From Pseudomonas karstica (lineage in GTDB: Bacteria > Pseudomonadota > Gammaproteobacteria > Pseudomonadales > Pseudomonadaceae): a DNA stretch of 64,000 nucleotides. Under the pieces are notes generated by a model that was not told the DNA's origin, ran no database searches, and saw only the letters and a list, made by a program, of their open reading frames with translations. The stretch is taken from positions 62,001-126,000 of the forward strand of contig NZ_WLYI01000016.1 in the NCBI RefSeq assembly GCF_009707515.1, written 5' to 3'. The position numbers and the translations under genes are program-made. Shown here in pieces: positions 24,389 through 33,734 of this stretch (positions are counted from its first letter, which is position 1; every line of letters begins with the position of its first letter).

Positions 24389-25177
24389 TTACTCGGCAAT
24401 CTGCAACTTGCGCGCCTCGGTATACACGTAGCGCACCTTTTCGTACTCGAACGGCGAGTTCAGTTGACCGTAGCGGAAGCTGGTCTGGTAGCGCTTGTCC
24501 ACCGCACGCAGGGCCCAGACTTCAGGATGGTTGGAACTGACCTCAGACACATTGAGGAAGTTGATCTGCGATTCGGCGCTGTAGTCCACGAGCAGCCCGC
24601 CAGTGTCCCGCAGGTTCGAGGGGCCGAAGATCGGCAGTACCAGATAGGCGCCGCCCGGCACGCCATAGAAACCCAGGGTCTGGCCGAAATCTTCGCTCTG
24701 GCGCGGCAAGCCCATGGCGGTGGCCGGGTCCCACAGGCCAGCGACACCAATGGTGGTGTTGAGCAGCAGGCGCCCGGTGGTCTCCAGCGAGCGGTGGCCT
24801 TTGAACTGCAGCAGGCTGTTCAACAGGTTGGGCACATCGCCCAGGTTGTTGAAGAAGTTGCTGACGCCCGTGCGCAGGAAGCTTGGGGTGACGTAGCGAT
24901 AACCGTCGACCACAGGCAGAAATACCCATTGGTCGAAGCGGTAGTTGAAGTGATAGACCCGACGGTTCCATGACTCCAGCGGGTCATAGACGGTGAGGGC
25001 GGTCAGGGTCGAGCGCTCGAACTCACGCTGGTCCAGGCCAGGGTTGAACGTGAGCTTGCTGAGCGGCTCCTTGAAACCGTCGGCGTCGGCTACGGTCGGC
25101 GTGTGGGCCTTGCTGTTGTCGGCATTGGCCACGCCGGCGCACATCAAGGCGGCGAGAAGCAGGAGGTATTTAGCCAC
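24389..25177 (-). CDS. mlaA: MlaA/VacJ-family outer-membrane lipid-asymmetry protein
   Basis: The 262-residue protein carries the MlaA core: YDPLESWNRRVYHFNYRFDQWVFLPV near residue 65, GVSNFFNNLGDVPNLLNSLLQ, RLLLNTTIGVAGLWDPA and FGQTLGFYGVPGGAYLVLPIFGPSNLRDTGG. MlaA removes misplaced phospholipids from the outer leaflet and passes them inward. The N-terminus MAKYLLLLAALMCAGVANAD is a signal peptide, but the cysteine at 13 has Met before it, which breaks the usual lipobox; cleavage after ANA by signal peptidase I is possible. The start overlaps the upstream hydrolase gene by eight bases, so the two are one operon. Confidence 0.88.
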   Translation of the reverse strand: MAKYLLLLAALMCAGVANADNSKAHTPTVADADGFKEPLSKLTFNPGLDQREFERSTLTALTVYDPLESWNRRVYHFNYRFDQWVFLPVVDGYRYVTPSFLRTGVSNFFNNLGDVPNLLNSLLQFKGHRSLETTGRLLLNTTIGVAGLWDPATAMGLPRQSEDFGQTLGFYGVPGGAYLVLPIFGPSNLRDTGGLLVDYSAESQINFLNVSEVSSNHPEVWALRAVDKRYQTSFRYGQLNSPFEYEKVRYVYTEARKLQIAE

Positions 25178-26468
25178 GGAAGAACTCCAGCATGGCGTCG
25201 GCGTTGACGCGGTAGTTGAGGTTGCCGCAATGGCCGCCCAGAGGGTAAACGGTCAAGCGCTCGCCGAAGGTTTTACGCAGGAAGCCCAAGTCGCCAGGGC
25301 CGAGGATCACGTCGTCAGCGTTGTGCATGACGGCAATTTTCGGGCTGTCGTGCAGGTAGTCCTTGAGTGCATACAGGCTGACTTGGTCGATCAGTTGCAA
25401 CAGGCTGCCGCCGTCGGTGCGGGCGCGCCACATTGGGATCACTTGCTCGGTGAGGTAGCAGTCGAAGTCGCATTGCAACGCACGCTTGAGGAACGGCGTG
25501 AGGCTGGTGCCTTCGGTGATCGGGTATTTGGGCGGGATGATCAGGCCACGGCGGTTGATCAGGTCCGAGGTGAAGGCAATGTCGGCCGCGGAGAAGCGGA
25601 ACGAGGTACCGATCAGCATGGCCATCTGTTCGTTGGTCAGGTGTTCCTTGGAGCTTTGGAAGTCGTAGAGCAGGGCATCGTTCAGGTCGATATAACCCTT
25701 TTGCTGGAAGTAGCGGGTCAGTTTGTTCAGCACCAGTTCATAGAAGGTGGTGCTGTTGTTGATACCCTTGACCTCGGTCTGTACCAGCTTGTCGAGGTTG
25801 GTGATTGAGGTGTACAGGTTGACCGGCGGGTTGAGCAGCAGGACTTTCTTGAAGTTGAAGCTGCGGCGGGTTTCGTCCAGCTTGCTGACGAAGGCCGCGT
25901 CCAGGGCGCCGAGGCTGTAGCCGGTGAGGTAAAAGTCGGTGACCGGCAGCGTCGAGTTTTGCGCGCGCACGGCCTGCATCACGCGGTACATGTCTTCGGC
26001 GTCTTCCTGGGTCACGCCTGGGGTGGCGAAGCGCGAGGCAGCGCTGATGAAGTCGAAGCTGGTGGGCGACGACAGTTGGACCACGTGGTAACCGGCCTTG
26101 TAGTAGAGTTTTTTCAGGTATTCATTGTGGGTGCTGTCAAACCGGGCACCGGTGCCGGAGATCAGGAAAATCAGCGGTGCGGCACGGTCCTGCTTGGCGA
26201 TGCGGTAGGTGAGCTTTTTCACCGCCCAGAAGTTGTCGGGCAGGCTGAACTCGCGCTCGGGGCGCATTGTCAGGCTGTAGTCGGACTGGTTGATTTCATC
26301 ATCGCTCGGCAGGTCAGGCCGAAGGTTGGGCGGGGTCGTGGCGATGGTCGCTTCGAACGGGTTGGTCAAAGGGTAGCCATAGCTGGCCTGGTCGATATCG
26401 ACCGCCAGTGCTGACGCACTCAAAAAAAGGCCACCCAAGAAAGCTGCGCAGCGCAAGGAACGGAGCAT
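25170..26468 (-). CDS. Exported alpha/beta hydrolase encoded with MlaA
   Basis: From MLRSLRCAAFLGGLF the protein has 432 residues and a signal peptide ending near ALA (residue 22). The alpha/beta hydrolase features are ISGTGARFDSTHNEYLKK near residue 103 (oxyanion loop), the nucleophile elbow GYSLG with Ser185, and a late acid/histidine region, AVMHNADDVILGPGD and PLGGHCGNLNYRV. The function is unknown. Overlap with the mlaA-like gene suggests a periplasmic lipase or phospholipid-processing role, which is inference. The frame continues upstream to 26606, but that part lacks a signal peptide and is rejected. Confidence 0.82.
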   Translation of the reverse strand: MLRSLRCAAFLGGLFLSASALAVDIDQASYGYPLTNPFEATIATTPPNLRPDLPSDDEINQSDYSLTMRPEREFSLPDNFWAVKKLTYRIAKQDRAAPLIFLISGTGARFDSTHNEYLKKLYYKAGYHVVQLSSPTSFDFISAASRFATPGVTQEDAEDMYRVMQAVRAQNSTLPVTDFYLTGYSLGALDAAFVSKLDETRRSFNFKKVLLLNPPVNLYTSITNLDKLVQTEVKGINNSTTFYELVLNKLTRYFQQKGYIDLNDALLYDFQSSKEHLTNEQMAMLIGTSFRFSAADIAFTSDLINRRGLIIPPKYPITEGTSLTPFLKRALQCDFDCYLTEQVIPMWRARTDGGSLLQLIDQVSLYALKDYLHDSPKIAVMHNADDVILGPGDLGFLRKTFGERLTVYPLGGHCGNLNYRVNADAMLEFFRG

Positions 26469-26703
26469 GACTAAATCCCCAAGAGGAAAACGTGCTGAAG
26501 GAAGTTCGCAGGCTATGACCACCGCGTTGCCGCCGAAGTGCCAGCCTTCGGCACGAAAAATCGGAATAACTGCGTGAATCGGGGTAATAGTAGCTAGACG
26601 ATACACTTTGGCACGCCTTGATGAACAGTTATCTATCTACAAGCCTTGCCAACGGCCACCGGGAGATTAAGCTGGGCGCCGTTTTTGCCTATCGGAGTGC
26701 CCC

Positions 26704-27105
26704 ATGTCCCGCCGTTTTCCGTTGATTTTGCTGCTCATTGCCTTGCCGTTATGGCTGGCCGCCAGTTATGGAGCTCGTTACGGCTTCATGGAGGATGGCC
26801 AATGGGTAGGCATCTGCGCGGATGAAGCGAACCGTTGGGAATGCCAGGTGCGGGCCAACCTGGGGCTGATGATTCATTTCAAGGTATTGGGTTGGGCGGC
26901 ACTGGTCACCTCGGTGCTGGCATTTTTTGTGCCGGGGCGTGTCGGGTGGGGCTTGGCGGTGCTGGGGCTGGTGTTTGGGGTTCCGGCGTTGGCGTTGTAC
27001 AACACCACCTTTGCGGTGTTTGCGGTGGTGATTGCCGGGTTGCGGTTGGTGCGGGCACCTCACTCTGTAGGAGCGAGCTTGCTCGCGAAAAATCCTCAAC
27101 GATAA
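26704..27105 (+). CDS. Small membrane protein whose last 12 codons lie in a REP sequence
   Basis: I do not recognise a family. The 133-residue product has hydrophobic segments near residues 5-22, 58-80, 82-98 and 100-115. It has two cysteines (CADEANRWEC) in an outside loop after the first helix, possibly a disulfide. The last 12 residues, VGASLLAKNPQR, are encoded by the left REP of the element at 27067-27180, so the native C-terminus was probably shorter. The region 26469-26703 before it separates it from the divergent hydrolase gene and shows no clear site. Confidence 0.65.
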   Translation: MSRRFPLILLLIALPLWLAASYGARYGFMEDGQWVGICADEANRWECQVRANLGLMIHFKVLGWAALVTSVLAFFVPGRVGWGLAVLGLVFGVPALALYNTTFAVFAVVIAGLRLVRAPHSVGASLLAKNPQR

Positions 27106-27180
27106 CGCTGGCAACCTGGATGAACGCGGCGCCTTTGGGTTTTTCGCGAGCAAGAACTAGGCGTCCCCCTCGCGCTTACA
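27067..27180. repeat. Degenerate REPIN at the end of a small membrane protein gene
   Basis: The left REP GTAGGAGCGAGCTTGCTCGC is intact. The right one keeps TTCGCGAGCAAG but is then interrupted by about 20 unrelated bases before CTTACA. The middle segment also differs from the other three copies. Confidence 0.75.
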
Positions 27181-27190
27181 GGAGATAGCC

Positions 27191-28744
27191 TCAGGCCTTG
27201 CGCACCCTCAGGCAACGCCACAACGCTGCAACCATCAGTATGCTCACCAGCGCCCAACCCCACGCCTGCTGGTTCAGCAGGCCCTCGCGGTACAACTGCG
27301 GCGCAATGCCTGCACCGATAATGAAGGTCAGCAACGCAATCTCCCGGCGCGGACCGCTCACTGGTCGAATCAGGTACACCAAGGCCGGCAGCAGCAACGC
27401 TGCACTGGGGAAGCTGCGATAGCGTGGATCAAACACCAGCGCCAGCATCATCACCGCTCCGGCAAACCCGGCGATTGCCACTAGCCAGCCTGCGTGTTGC
27501 TCAAGCCAATTGAAGGCCCGTTCGCGCCAACCTTCCCGAGCGCTCAGGGCCAGGGCCGCGTGAGCTAGCACCAACAGGTTCAAGGCTATTAACAGTCCCG
27601 CCCAAACCCATTCATCGCTGAAGCGCGCCGTCACGCGGGTGAGTTCGGCCCAGGTGCCAATCGAGCTGGCCGCGACGGCGCCGAGCAGCGGCAGCAGCCA
27701 GGCGGCGCGAGTCGTACGAACACGCCCACCGAGCGCCAGGGTACCCAGCAGGATGATCCCGCCAGCTCCCAGCCACAGCGGCCAGTACGGCACATTGGTA
27801 ACGGGCCCGGCGAGGATTCCTTTGTCTTGGCGATCGGCATCGAACAGGCCCCAATAACCACCTACGGCCCCTTCACTGGCACGCTTCCATGGCTGGTCAA
27901 AGGCTTCGATCAGGTTGTAGCGCCAGCCATTGGCCTCGGCCATGGCAACAAAACCGCGCATGAACTTGGCCTCATTGACCCGGCTCGGCACCGCGGTTTC
28001 CCGCTGACGACCTTCGCTGGGCCAGCCGGTCTCACCGATCATCACGTCCTTGGGAGCGAATGTGTGGCCGAAGGTCTGGCGAATGTCACCGACGTGCTTG
28101 AGGGCCTGGTCGATCCCGGCCGGGTCATCCTCCCAATACGGCAGCAGGTGAATGGTCAGGAAGTCCACTGCCGGGGCGATTTTCGGGTGCTGCAGCCAGA
28201 ACTCCCAGACATCGGCATAGGTGACCGGTTGCTGGATCTGGCTCTTTACTTTATGGATCAACTTCACCAACTGCGTGGCAGTGATTTCCTTGCGCAGCAG
28301 CGTTTCGTTGCCAACGATCACCGAGGTCACTACATCAGCATTGGCATTGGCCGAGGCGATCAGGGCGTCGATTTCCTTGGCGGTATCCACCGGATTGCGG
28401 CTGACCCAGGCGCCGATCATCAACTTAAGGTTGTGTTTGCGCGCCAGGTCCGGCAGGGTTTCAAGGCCCGTCATGGAGTAGGTGCGAATGCATTCGAAGC
28501 GGCTGGACAGCAATGCCAGGTCGGCATCCATGCGCTCGGGGCGCAGTTTGAACGGCTGGTCGAAGGGCGATTGGTCTTTGTCGAAGGGCGTGTAGGAGGC
28601 GCACTGCAGCTTGTGCGTGGCGCTGGCTACGTCTGGCAATACCACTGACTGGCCGAGGCCATACCAATAGCCACCGAGAGCAAACAGACTGAAGATCAAG
28701 GCGAATAAATAAGGCAGCACAGGGAAGCGGGCAGTCGCAGGCAT
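27191..28744 (-). CDS. GH17-type beta-1,3-glucan-acting membrane protein
   Basis: From MPATARFPVLPYLFAL the protein has 517 residues. An N-terminal membrane anchor (residues 8-30) precedes a family 17 glycoside hydrolase domain. It shows SVIVGNE with the acid/base Glu147 and MIGETGWPSEGRQRE with the nucleophile Glu238, plus EAFDQPWKR and YWGLFD. Several hydrophobic segments fill residues 320-517. Related domains occur in NdvB-type cyclic beta-glucan synthases, so a role in trimming or transferring periplasmic glucans is likely; it lacks the glycosyltransferase domain of NdvB. The frame upstream to 28774 is rejected. Confidence 0.85.
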   Translation of the reverse strand: MPATARFPVLPYLFALIFSLFALGGYWYGLGQSVVLPDVASATHKLQCASYTPFDKDQSPFDQPFKLRPERMDADLALLSSRFECIRTYSMTGLETLPDLARKHNLKLMIGAWVSRNPVDTAKEIDALIASANANADVVTSVIVGNETLLRKEITATQLVKLIHKVKSQIQQPVTYADVWEFWLQHPKIAPAVDFLTIHLLPYWEDDPAGIDQALKHVGDIRQTFGHTFAPKDVMIGETGWPSEGRQRETAVPSRVNEAKFMRGFVAMAEANGWRYNLIEAFDQPWKRASEGAVGGYWGLFDADRQDKGILAGPVTNVPYWPLWLGAGGIILLGTLALGGRVRTTRAAWLLPLLGAVAASSIGTWAELTRVTARFSDEWVWAGLLIALNLLVLAHAALALSAREGWRERAFNWLEQHAGWLVAIAGFAGAVMMLALVFDPRYRSFPSAALLLPALVYLIRPVSGPRREIALLTFIIGAGIAPQLYREGLLNQQAWGWALVSILMVAALWRCLRVRKA

Positions 28745-29073
28745 GGTCAGGCCGTCTGGGGCAAAGCCGCGCATCTTACCTGTATTTGGTGCCTCTCAGT
28801 TGAGCCGCATGATTTTGACATGCAAAGTTCGGGCGGGATTTGCGCAAGAACACCTACAAACTTCATGGATGGCAATGTGATGTCGCTTCTGACTCCACTG
28901 AGGTCGCAGTCAGAGCAGGTCTCCTGCAGCAGCAGGTTGATGATCGAAGCGTCAGTACTCCACTGATGTCGTGAGAACATGATCGATGCGCGTGAAGGGG
29001 GCGCGGGGCACCCTATAACAACAGATTGACGTCGCTCGGCATCCGTCGGGCGCAGCACTTTCGGGGAAGCACT
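28745..29073. other. Divergent intergenic region, GH17 gene / binding protein gene
   Basis: The 329 bases hold promoters for both sides. A TATAAC at 29014-29019 is a possible -10 for the binding protein gene. Related short direct repeats (TGTCGC, GGTCGC, TGTCG) occur between 28879 and 28970 and could be activator sites. I see no gene. Confidence 0.4.
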
Positions 29074-29925
29074 ATGAAGATGCGACGACTCTTGGGCGCA
29101 GCTGCCACGCTGGTAGTTGCGATGAGCTCCACACTGGTCAACGCCGACAGCAAGACTCTGAGCATCGGCTATGTGGATGGCTGGTCGGACAGTGTTGCCA
29201 CGACTCATGTGGCGGCAGAAGTGATCAAGCAGAAGCTGGGGTATGACGTAAAACTGCAGGCGATCGCCACCGGGATCATGTGGCAGGGCGTGGCTACCGG
29301 TAAGCTCGACGCGATGCTCTCGGCCTGGCTGCCGGTGACTCACGGCGAATATTGGGCCAAGAACAAGGATAAGGTGGTCGACTACGGCCCCAACTTCAAA
29401 GACGCCAAGATCGGCCTGATCGTGCCGGAATACGTCAAGGCCAAATCGATTGAGGACCTGAAGACCGACACCAGCTTCAAGAACAAGATTGTCGGTATCG
29501 ATGCCGGTTCAGGCGTGATGCTCAAAACCGATGAAGCCATCAAGGCCTATGATCTGGACTACAAACTGCAAGCCAGTTCGGGTGCCGCGATGATCGCCGA
29601 ACTGACCCGTGCCGAAGACAAGAAGCAATCCATTGCCGTCACCGGTTGGGTGCCGCATTGGATGTTCGCCAAGTGGAAACTGCGTTTCCTTGACGATCCA
29701 AAAGGAATTTATGGTGCTGCTGAAACCGTCAACAGTATCGGTAGCAAAGACCTGGAGAAGAAAGCGCCGGAAGTCGTGGCCTTTCTGAAAAAATTCCAGT
29801 GGGCCTCCAAGGACGAAATTGGTGAAGTGATGCTGGCGATCCAGGAAGGTGCCAAGCCTGACGCAGCGGCCAAGGAGTGGGTCGCCAAGCACCCTGAGCG
29901 TGTTGCCGAGTGGCTCGCTAAGTAG
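29074..29925 (+). CDS. betX: Glycine betaine/choline-type ABC substrate-binding protein (BetX-like)
   Basis: The 283-residue periplasmic protein has a signal peptide (MKMRRLLGAAATLVVAMSS, cleavage after VNA near residue 24). It has an OpuAC-type domain: LSIGYVDGWSDSVATTHVAAEV, GIMWQGVATGKLDAMLSAWLPVTHGEYW and AVTGWVPHWMFAKWKLRFLDDP. The tryptophans fit an aromatic cage for a trimethylammonium group. It lacks adjacent permease genes. From memory P. aeruginosa PA3236 (BetX) sits beside a DUF485-ActP pair in the same way, which supports the name. The start at 29074 is the signal-peptide ATG. Confidence 0.8.
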   Translation: MKMRRLLGAAATLVVAMSSTLVNADSKTLSIGYVDGWSDSVATTHVAAEVIKQKLGYDVKLQAIATGIMWQGVATGKLDAMLSAWLPVTHGEYWAKNKDKVVDYGPNFKDAKIGLIVPEYVKAKSIEDLKTDTSFKNKIVGIDAGSGVMLKTDEAIKAYDLDYKLQASSGAAMIAELTRAEDKKQSIAVTGWVPHWMFAKWKLRFLDDPKGIYGAAETVNSIGSKDLEKKAPEVVAFLKKFQWASKDEIGEVMLAIQEGAKPDAAAKEWVAKHPERVAEWLAK

Positions 29926-29932
29926 TTCCCCC

Positions 29933-29973
29933 TGTGGGAGTGGTTTTGCTCGCAATGCAGGCCCGCTCCCACA
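29933..29973. repeat. Short REP-like inverted repeat TGTGGGAG...CTCCCACA
   Basis: TGTGGGAGTGG and CCCGCTCCCACA are near-inverted and separated by TTTTGCTCGCAATGCAGG. It lies just after the binding protein stop and could act as a transcript-end hairpin. Confidence 0.65.
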
Positions 29974-30120
29974 AAACCTCACCCCCGCCAATGTTTGCGT
30001 CATCTCCCAATTCCCTCGCTACACTCCTTCTACTACTAAGGTCGTCTGGAACCTGTTCCGCAGCCGCATACAGTGGATATGTTCCAATAATAAAAAAGCT
30101 GTGCTGCGAGGATAAAAACA

Positions 30121-30432
30121 ATGAACGACAGCATTTACCTCTCGATTCAAAACAGCCCACGTTTCAAGGAGCTGGTGAAAAAAAGGGAAAAGTTCGCCTG
30201 GATACTCTCGGCGATCATGCTTGGGCTGTACTCCGGATTCATCCTGTTGATTGCCTATGGGCCACACTTGCTGGGGGCCAAGATCAGCCCCGACTCGTCC
30301 ATTACCTGGGGAATCCCGGTCGGGGTCGGGCTGATTATCTCGGCCTTTATCCTGACTGGCATCTATGTGCGACGTGCCAACGGCGAATTTGACGACCTGA
30401 ACAATGCGATTCTCAAGGAGGCTGCGCAATGA
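30121..30432 (+). CDS. DUF485 membrane protein (YjcH-like) partner of ActP
   Basis: The 103-residue protein has a charged N-terminus ([17 protein letters not shown]) and two hydrophobic helices near residues 26-48 and 60-82, the DUF485 layout. Such proteins are nearly always encoded directly before an acetate permease gene and probably form an accessory subunit. The stop overlaps the actP ATG as ATGA, with AAGGAGG upstream of that start. AGGATAAAAACA precedes its own start. Confidence 0.88.
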   Translation: MNDSIYLSIQNSPRFKELVKKREKFAWILSAIMLGLYSGFILLIAYGPHLLGAKISPDSSITWGIPVGVGLIISAFILTGIYVRRANGEFDDLNNAILKEAAQ

Positions 30433-32087
30433 TCCGTCGTCTATTGGCTGTATTCGGTGCTTCGCTCTTTGCTCCTGCCATTTGGGCGGCGGACGCATTG
30501 ACCGGTGAAGTGCAAAAACAACCGCTTAATATCTCGGCCATTGTGATGTTTGTCGCCTTTGTCGGCGCCACGCTGTGCATCACCTACTGGGCTTCCAAGC
30601 GCAACAACTCGGCCGCCGACTACTATGCAGCCGGCGGCAAGATCACCGGTTTCCAGAATGGCCTGGCCATTGCCGGTGACTATATGTCGGCGGCGTCCTT
30701 CCTGGGGATTTCCGCGCTGGTGTTCACCTCCGGCTACGATGGCCTGATCTACTCGATCGGCTTCCTGGTGGGCTGGCCGATCATTCTGTTCCTGATCGCC
30801 GAGCGCCTGCGTAACCTGGGCAAGTACACCTTTGCCGACGTGGCGTCCTATCGTTTGGGGCAAACCCAGATCCGCAGCCTGTCGGCCTGTGGCTCGCTGG
30901 TGGTGGTGGCGTTCTACCTGATCGCGCAGATGGTGGGGGCGGGCAAGCTGATCCAGCTGCTGTTCGGCCTCGATTACCATGTGGCGGTGATCCTGGTGGG
31001 TATCCTGATGTGCCTCTATGTGTTGTTCGGCGGCATGTTGGCAACCACCTGGGTACAGATCATCAAGGCGGTATTGCTACTGTCCGGTGCCTCGTTCATG
31101 GCGCTGATGGTGATGAAGCATGTGAATTTTGACTTCAACATGCTGTTTGCCGAGGCGATCAAGGTTCACCCTAAAGGTGAAGCAATCATGAGCCCTGGCG
31201 GCCTGGTGAAAGATCCGATTTCGGCATTCTCCCTCGGCCTGGCCTTGATGTTCGGTACCGCCGGCCTGCCGCACATCCTGATGCGTTTCTTCACCGTGAG
31301 TGACGCCAAGGAAGCTCGCAAGAGCGTGCTGTACGCCACAGGCTTCATCGGCTACTTCTATATCCTGACCTTTATCATCGGCTTCGGCGCGATTCTGCTG
31401 GTCAGCACCAACCCGGCGTTCAAGGACGCGGCAGGTGCCTTGTTGGGCGGCAATAACATGGCGGCGGTGCATTTGGCCGATGCGGTGGGCGGCAGTATCT
31501 TCCTGGGCTTCATCTCGGCCGTGGCCTTTGCCACCATCCTTGCGGTGGTTGCCGGCCTGACCCTGGCGGGTGCTTCGGCGGTGTCCCATGACCTGTACGC
31601 CAGCGTGATCAAGAAAGGCAAGGCCAACGAGAAGGATGAGATTCGTGTATCGAAGATCACCACCATCGCCCTGGCCGTACTGGCTATTGGATTGGGTATC
31701 CTGTTCGAAAGCCAGAACATTGCGTTCATGGTCGGCCTGGCGTTCTCCATCGCTGCCAGCTGTAACTTCCCGGTGCTGCTGCTTTCCATGTACTGGAAAA
31801 ATCTCACCACCCGTGGCGCGATGATTGGCGGCTGGCTGGGGTTGGTCAGCGCCGTGGGCCTGATGATCCTTGGCCCAACCATCTGGGTCTCGATCCTGCA
31901 CCATGAAGAGGCCATCTTCCCTTACGAGTATCCAGCGTTGTTCTCGATGATCATTGCGTTCGTCGGTATCTGGTTCTTCTCCATCACCGACAAATCGGCG
32001 GCGGCAGAGAAAGAACGTGCGCTGTACTTCCCGCAGTTTGTGCGTTCGCAGACTGGCCTGGGGGCGAGTGGGGCGGTTAACCACTAA
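30429..32087 (+). CDS. actP: Cation/acetate symporter ActP
   Basis: This 552-residue member of the sodium:solute symporter family imports acetate and other short monocarboxylates. After an N-terminal signal-like segment ([10 protein letters not shown]) it has about thirteen helices. Family stretches are [32 protein letters not shown] near residue 60, [15 protein letters not shown] near 280, [27 protein letters not shown] near 365 and [11 protein letters not shown] near 445. Translation is coupled to the DUF485 gene. A strong terminator follows. Confidence 0.94.
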   Translation: MIRRLLAVFGASLFAPAIWAADALTGEVQKQPLNISAIVMFVAFVGATLCITYWASKRNNSAADYYAAGGKITGFQNGLAIAGDYMSAASFLGISALVFTSGYDGLIYSIGFLVGWPIILFLIAERLRNLGKYTFADVASYRLGQTQIRSLSACGSLVVVAFYLIAQMVGAGKLIQLLFGLDYHVAVILVGILMCLYVLFGGMLATTWVQIIKAVLLLSGASFMALMVMKHVNFDFNMLFAEAIKVHPKGEAIMSPGGLVKDPISAFSLGLALMFGTAGLPHILMRFFTVSDAKEARKSVLYATGFIGYFYILTFIIGFGAILLVSTNPAFKDAAGALLGGNNMAAVHLADAVGGSIFLGFISAVAFATILAVVAGLTLAGASAVSHDLYASVIKKGKANEKDEIRVSKITTIALAVLAIGLGILFESQNIAFMVGLAFSIAASCNFPVLLLSMYWKNLTTRGAMIGGWLGLVSAVGLMILGPTIWVSILHHEEAIFPYEYPALFSMIIAFVGIWFFSITDKSAAAEKERALYFPQFVRSQTGLGASGAVNH

Positions 32088-32104
32088 GGTTGTAGCTGAA
32101 TAAG

Positions 32105-32139
32105 AAATGCCCCGGTCGAAAGGCCGGGGCATTTTTTTT
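32105..32139 (+). terminator. Intrinsic terminator after actP
   Basis: AAATGCCCCGG-TCGAAAGG-CCGGGGCATTT with a run of eight Ts at 32132-32139 (and A residues on the other side). Confidence 0.93.
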
Positions 32140-32161
32140 GTAGGAGGTTGGAGCAGCACAA

Positions 32162-32193
32162 ATAAAGACGGCCTCCACAAGGGAGGCCGTTTT
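32162..32193 (-). terminator. Intrinsic terminator after gltA
   Basis: ACGGCCTCC-ACAAG-GGAGGCCGT at 32168-32190. On the minus strand the stem is followed by CTTTATT. It lies 28 bases past the gltA stop. Confidence 0.8.
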
Positions 32194-32217
32194 CAGTGCA
32201 GCTAAGCGGTTAAATGC

Positions 32218-33507
32218 TTATTTGCGGTCTTCCAGCTTGGTGATGTCGCGCGACTCGTAGCCGGTGTACAGCTGGCGCGGACGGCCAATCTTGTACGGGC
32301 TGGAGAGCATTTCCTTCCAGTGGGAGATCCAGCCCACGGTCCGCGCCAGGGCGAAGATCACGGTGAACATGCTGGTTGGAATGCCGATCGCCTTGAGGAT
32401 GATTCCCGAGTAGAAGTCGACGTTCGGGTACAGCGAGCGCTCGATGAAGTAGGGGTCGGTCAGGGCGATCTCTTCCAGGCGCATGGCCAGTTCGAGTTGC
32501 GGATCGTTCTTGATGCCCAGTTCCTTCAACACTTCGTCGCAGGTCTGCTTCATGACGGTAGCGCGCGGGTCGCGGTTCTTGTAGACCCGGTGACCGAAGC
32601 CCATCAACTTGAACGGATCGTTCTTGTCCTTGGCCTTGGCGATGAACTTGTCGATGTTGGACACATCGCCGATTTCATCGAGCATGGTCAACACGGCTTC
32701 GTTCGCGCCGCCGTGGGCAGGACCCCACAGTGCGGCAATGCCGGCGGCGATACAGGCGAACGGGTTGGCACCCGAGGAGCCCGCCAGGCGTACGGTAGAG
32801 GTGGAAGCATTCTGCTCGTGGTCGGCGTGGAGGATGAAGATCTTGTCCATCGCCTTGGCCAACACCGGGCTGATCGGTTTGATCTCGCACGGGGTGTTGA
32901 ACATCATGTGCAGGAAGTTTTCCGCGTACGTCAGGTCGTTGCGCGGGTACATCATGGGTTGACCCATGGAGTACTTGTAAACCATTGCGGCCAGGGTGGG
33001 CATCTTGGCAACCAGGCGGATCGCGGAAATTTCGCGATGCTGCGGGTTATTGATGTCCAGGGAGTCGTGATAGAAAGCCGACAGGGCGCCGACTACGCCG
33101 CACATGACGGCCATCGGGTGGGCGTCGCGACGGAAGCCGTTGAAGAAGGTCTTCAACTGCTCGTGAACCATGGTGTGGTTCTTCACGGTACTGACGAACT
33201 GGGCTTTCTGCTCGACTGTTGGCAATTCGCCATTAAGCAGCAGGTAGCAGGTTTCCAGGTAGTCCGATTGTTCAGCAAGCTGTTCGATCGGGTAGCCGCG
33301 ATGCAGCAAGATGCCATTATCACCATCGATATAGGTGATTTTCGACTCGCAAGAGGCGGTCGACATGAAGCCTGGGTCGAATGTAAAACGGCCCGTGGCC
33401 GTGAGGCCCCGTACGTCGATAACATCGGGACCAACGGTGCCGGTTAAAATGGGCAGCTCGACGGGGGCTGCGCCCTCGATGATCAACTGCGCTTTTTTGT
33501 CAGCCAT
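32218..33507 (-). CDS. gltA: Citrate synthase, type II
   Basis: The 429-residue enzyme condenses acetyl-CoA and oxaloacetate to citrate. It shows the family features VIDVRGL...[39 protein letters not shown], the active-site histidine regions [16 protein letters not shown] and [15 protein letters not shown], and the aspartate region [18 protein letters not shown]. The N-terminal strands and length fit the Gram-negative, NADH-sensitive hexamer type. It is divergent from sdhC and has its own promoter at 33564-33591 and terminator. Confidence 0.97.
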   Translation of the reverse strand: MADKKAQLIIEGAAPVELPILTGTVGPDVIDVRGLTATGRFTFDPGFMSTASCESKITYIDGDNGILLHRGYPIEQLAEQSDYLETCYLLLNGELPTVEQKAQFVSTVKNHTMVHEQLKTFFNGFRRDAHPMAVMCGVVGALSAFYHDSLDINNPQHREISAIRLVAKMPTLAAMVYKYSMGQPMMYPRNDLTYAENFLHMMFNTPCEIKPISPVLAKAMDKIFILHADHEQNASTSTVRLAGSSGANPFACIAAGIAALWGPAHGGANEAVLTMLDEIGDVSNIDKFIAKAKDKNDPFKLMGFGHRVYKNRDPRATVMKQTCDEVLKELGIKNDPQLELAMRLEEIALTDPYFIERSLYPNVDFYSGIILKAIGIPTSMFTVIFALARTVGWISHWKEMLSSPYKIGRPRQLYTGYESRDITKLEDRK

Positions 33508-33563
33508 GTGGCCTCCTATTTATGCTTCATCATCAGACAGACCCCCCACGCAGGGCCCGCACC

Positions 33564-33591
33564 ACTATAGTGAGATAAATTCAGATGTCAA
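33564..33591 (-). promoter_or_regulatory. Sigma-70 promoter for gltA
   Basis: On the minus strand TTGACA (33591-33586), a 16-base spacer and TATAGT (33569-33564) lie about 57 bases before the gltA ATG. Both boxes are at or one base from consensus. Confidence 0.7.
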
Positions 33592-33705
33592 TTTGCCTAA
33601 AGTCTTGCTCCAGAAGGCTTTAACCATACTTTTTCCTCGAAATTGACTGCCGTTTACGCCTTTTATCCCGCCAGCGCAATCAGCTATTAGGGTGAGGTGC
33701 GCGCG

Positions 33706-33734
33706 TTGTCATTAGCGTCCTAACTGTCTATACT
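33706..33734 (+). promoter_or_regulatory. Sigma-70 promoter for sdhCDAB
   Basis: TTGTCA (33706-33711), a 17-base spacer and TATACT (33729-33734). Initiation a few bases further on would leave a leader of about 125 bases before the sdhC GTG, long enough for regulation by small RNA or RNA structure. The 33508-33868 gap otherwise shows no gene. Confidence 0.7.

Noticed and set aside
24389..25177. Calling the MlaA-like protein a lipoprotein from Cys13
   Set aside because: The residues before Cys13 are Ala-Leu-Met, which do not fit the usual lipobox; left open as an oddity.
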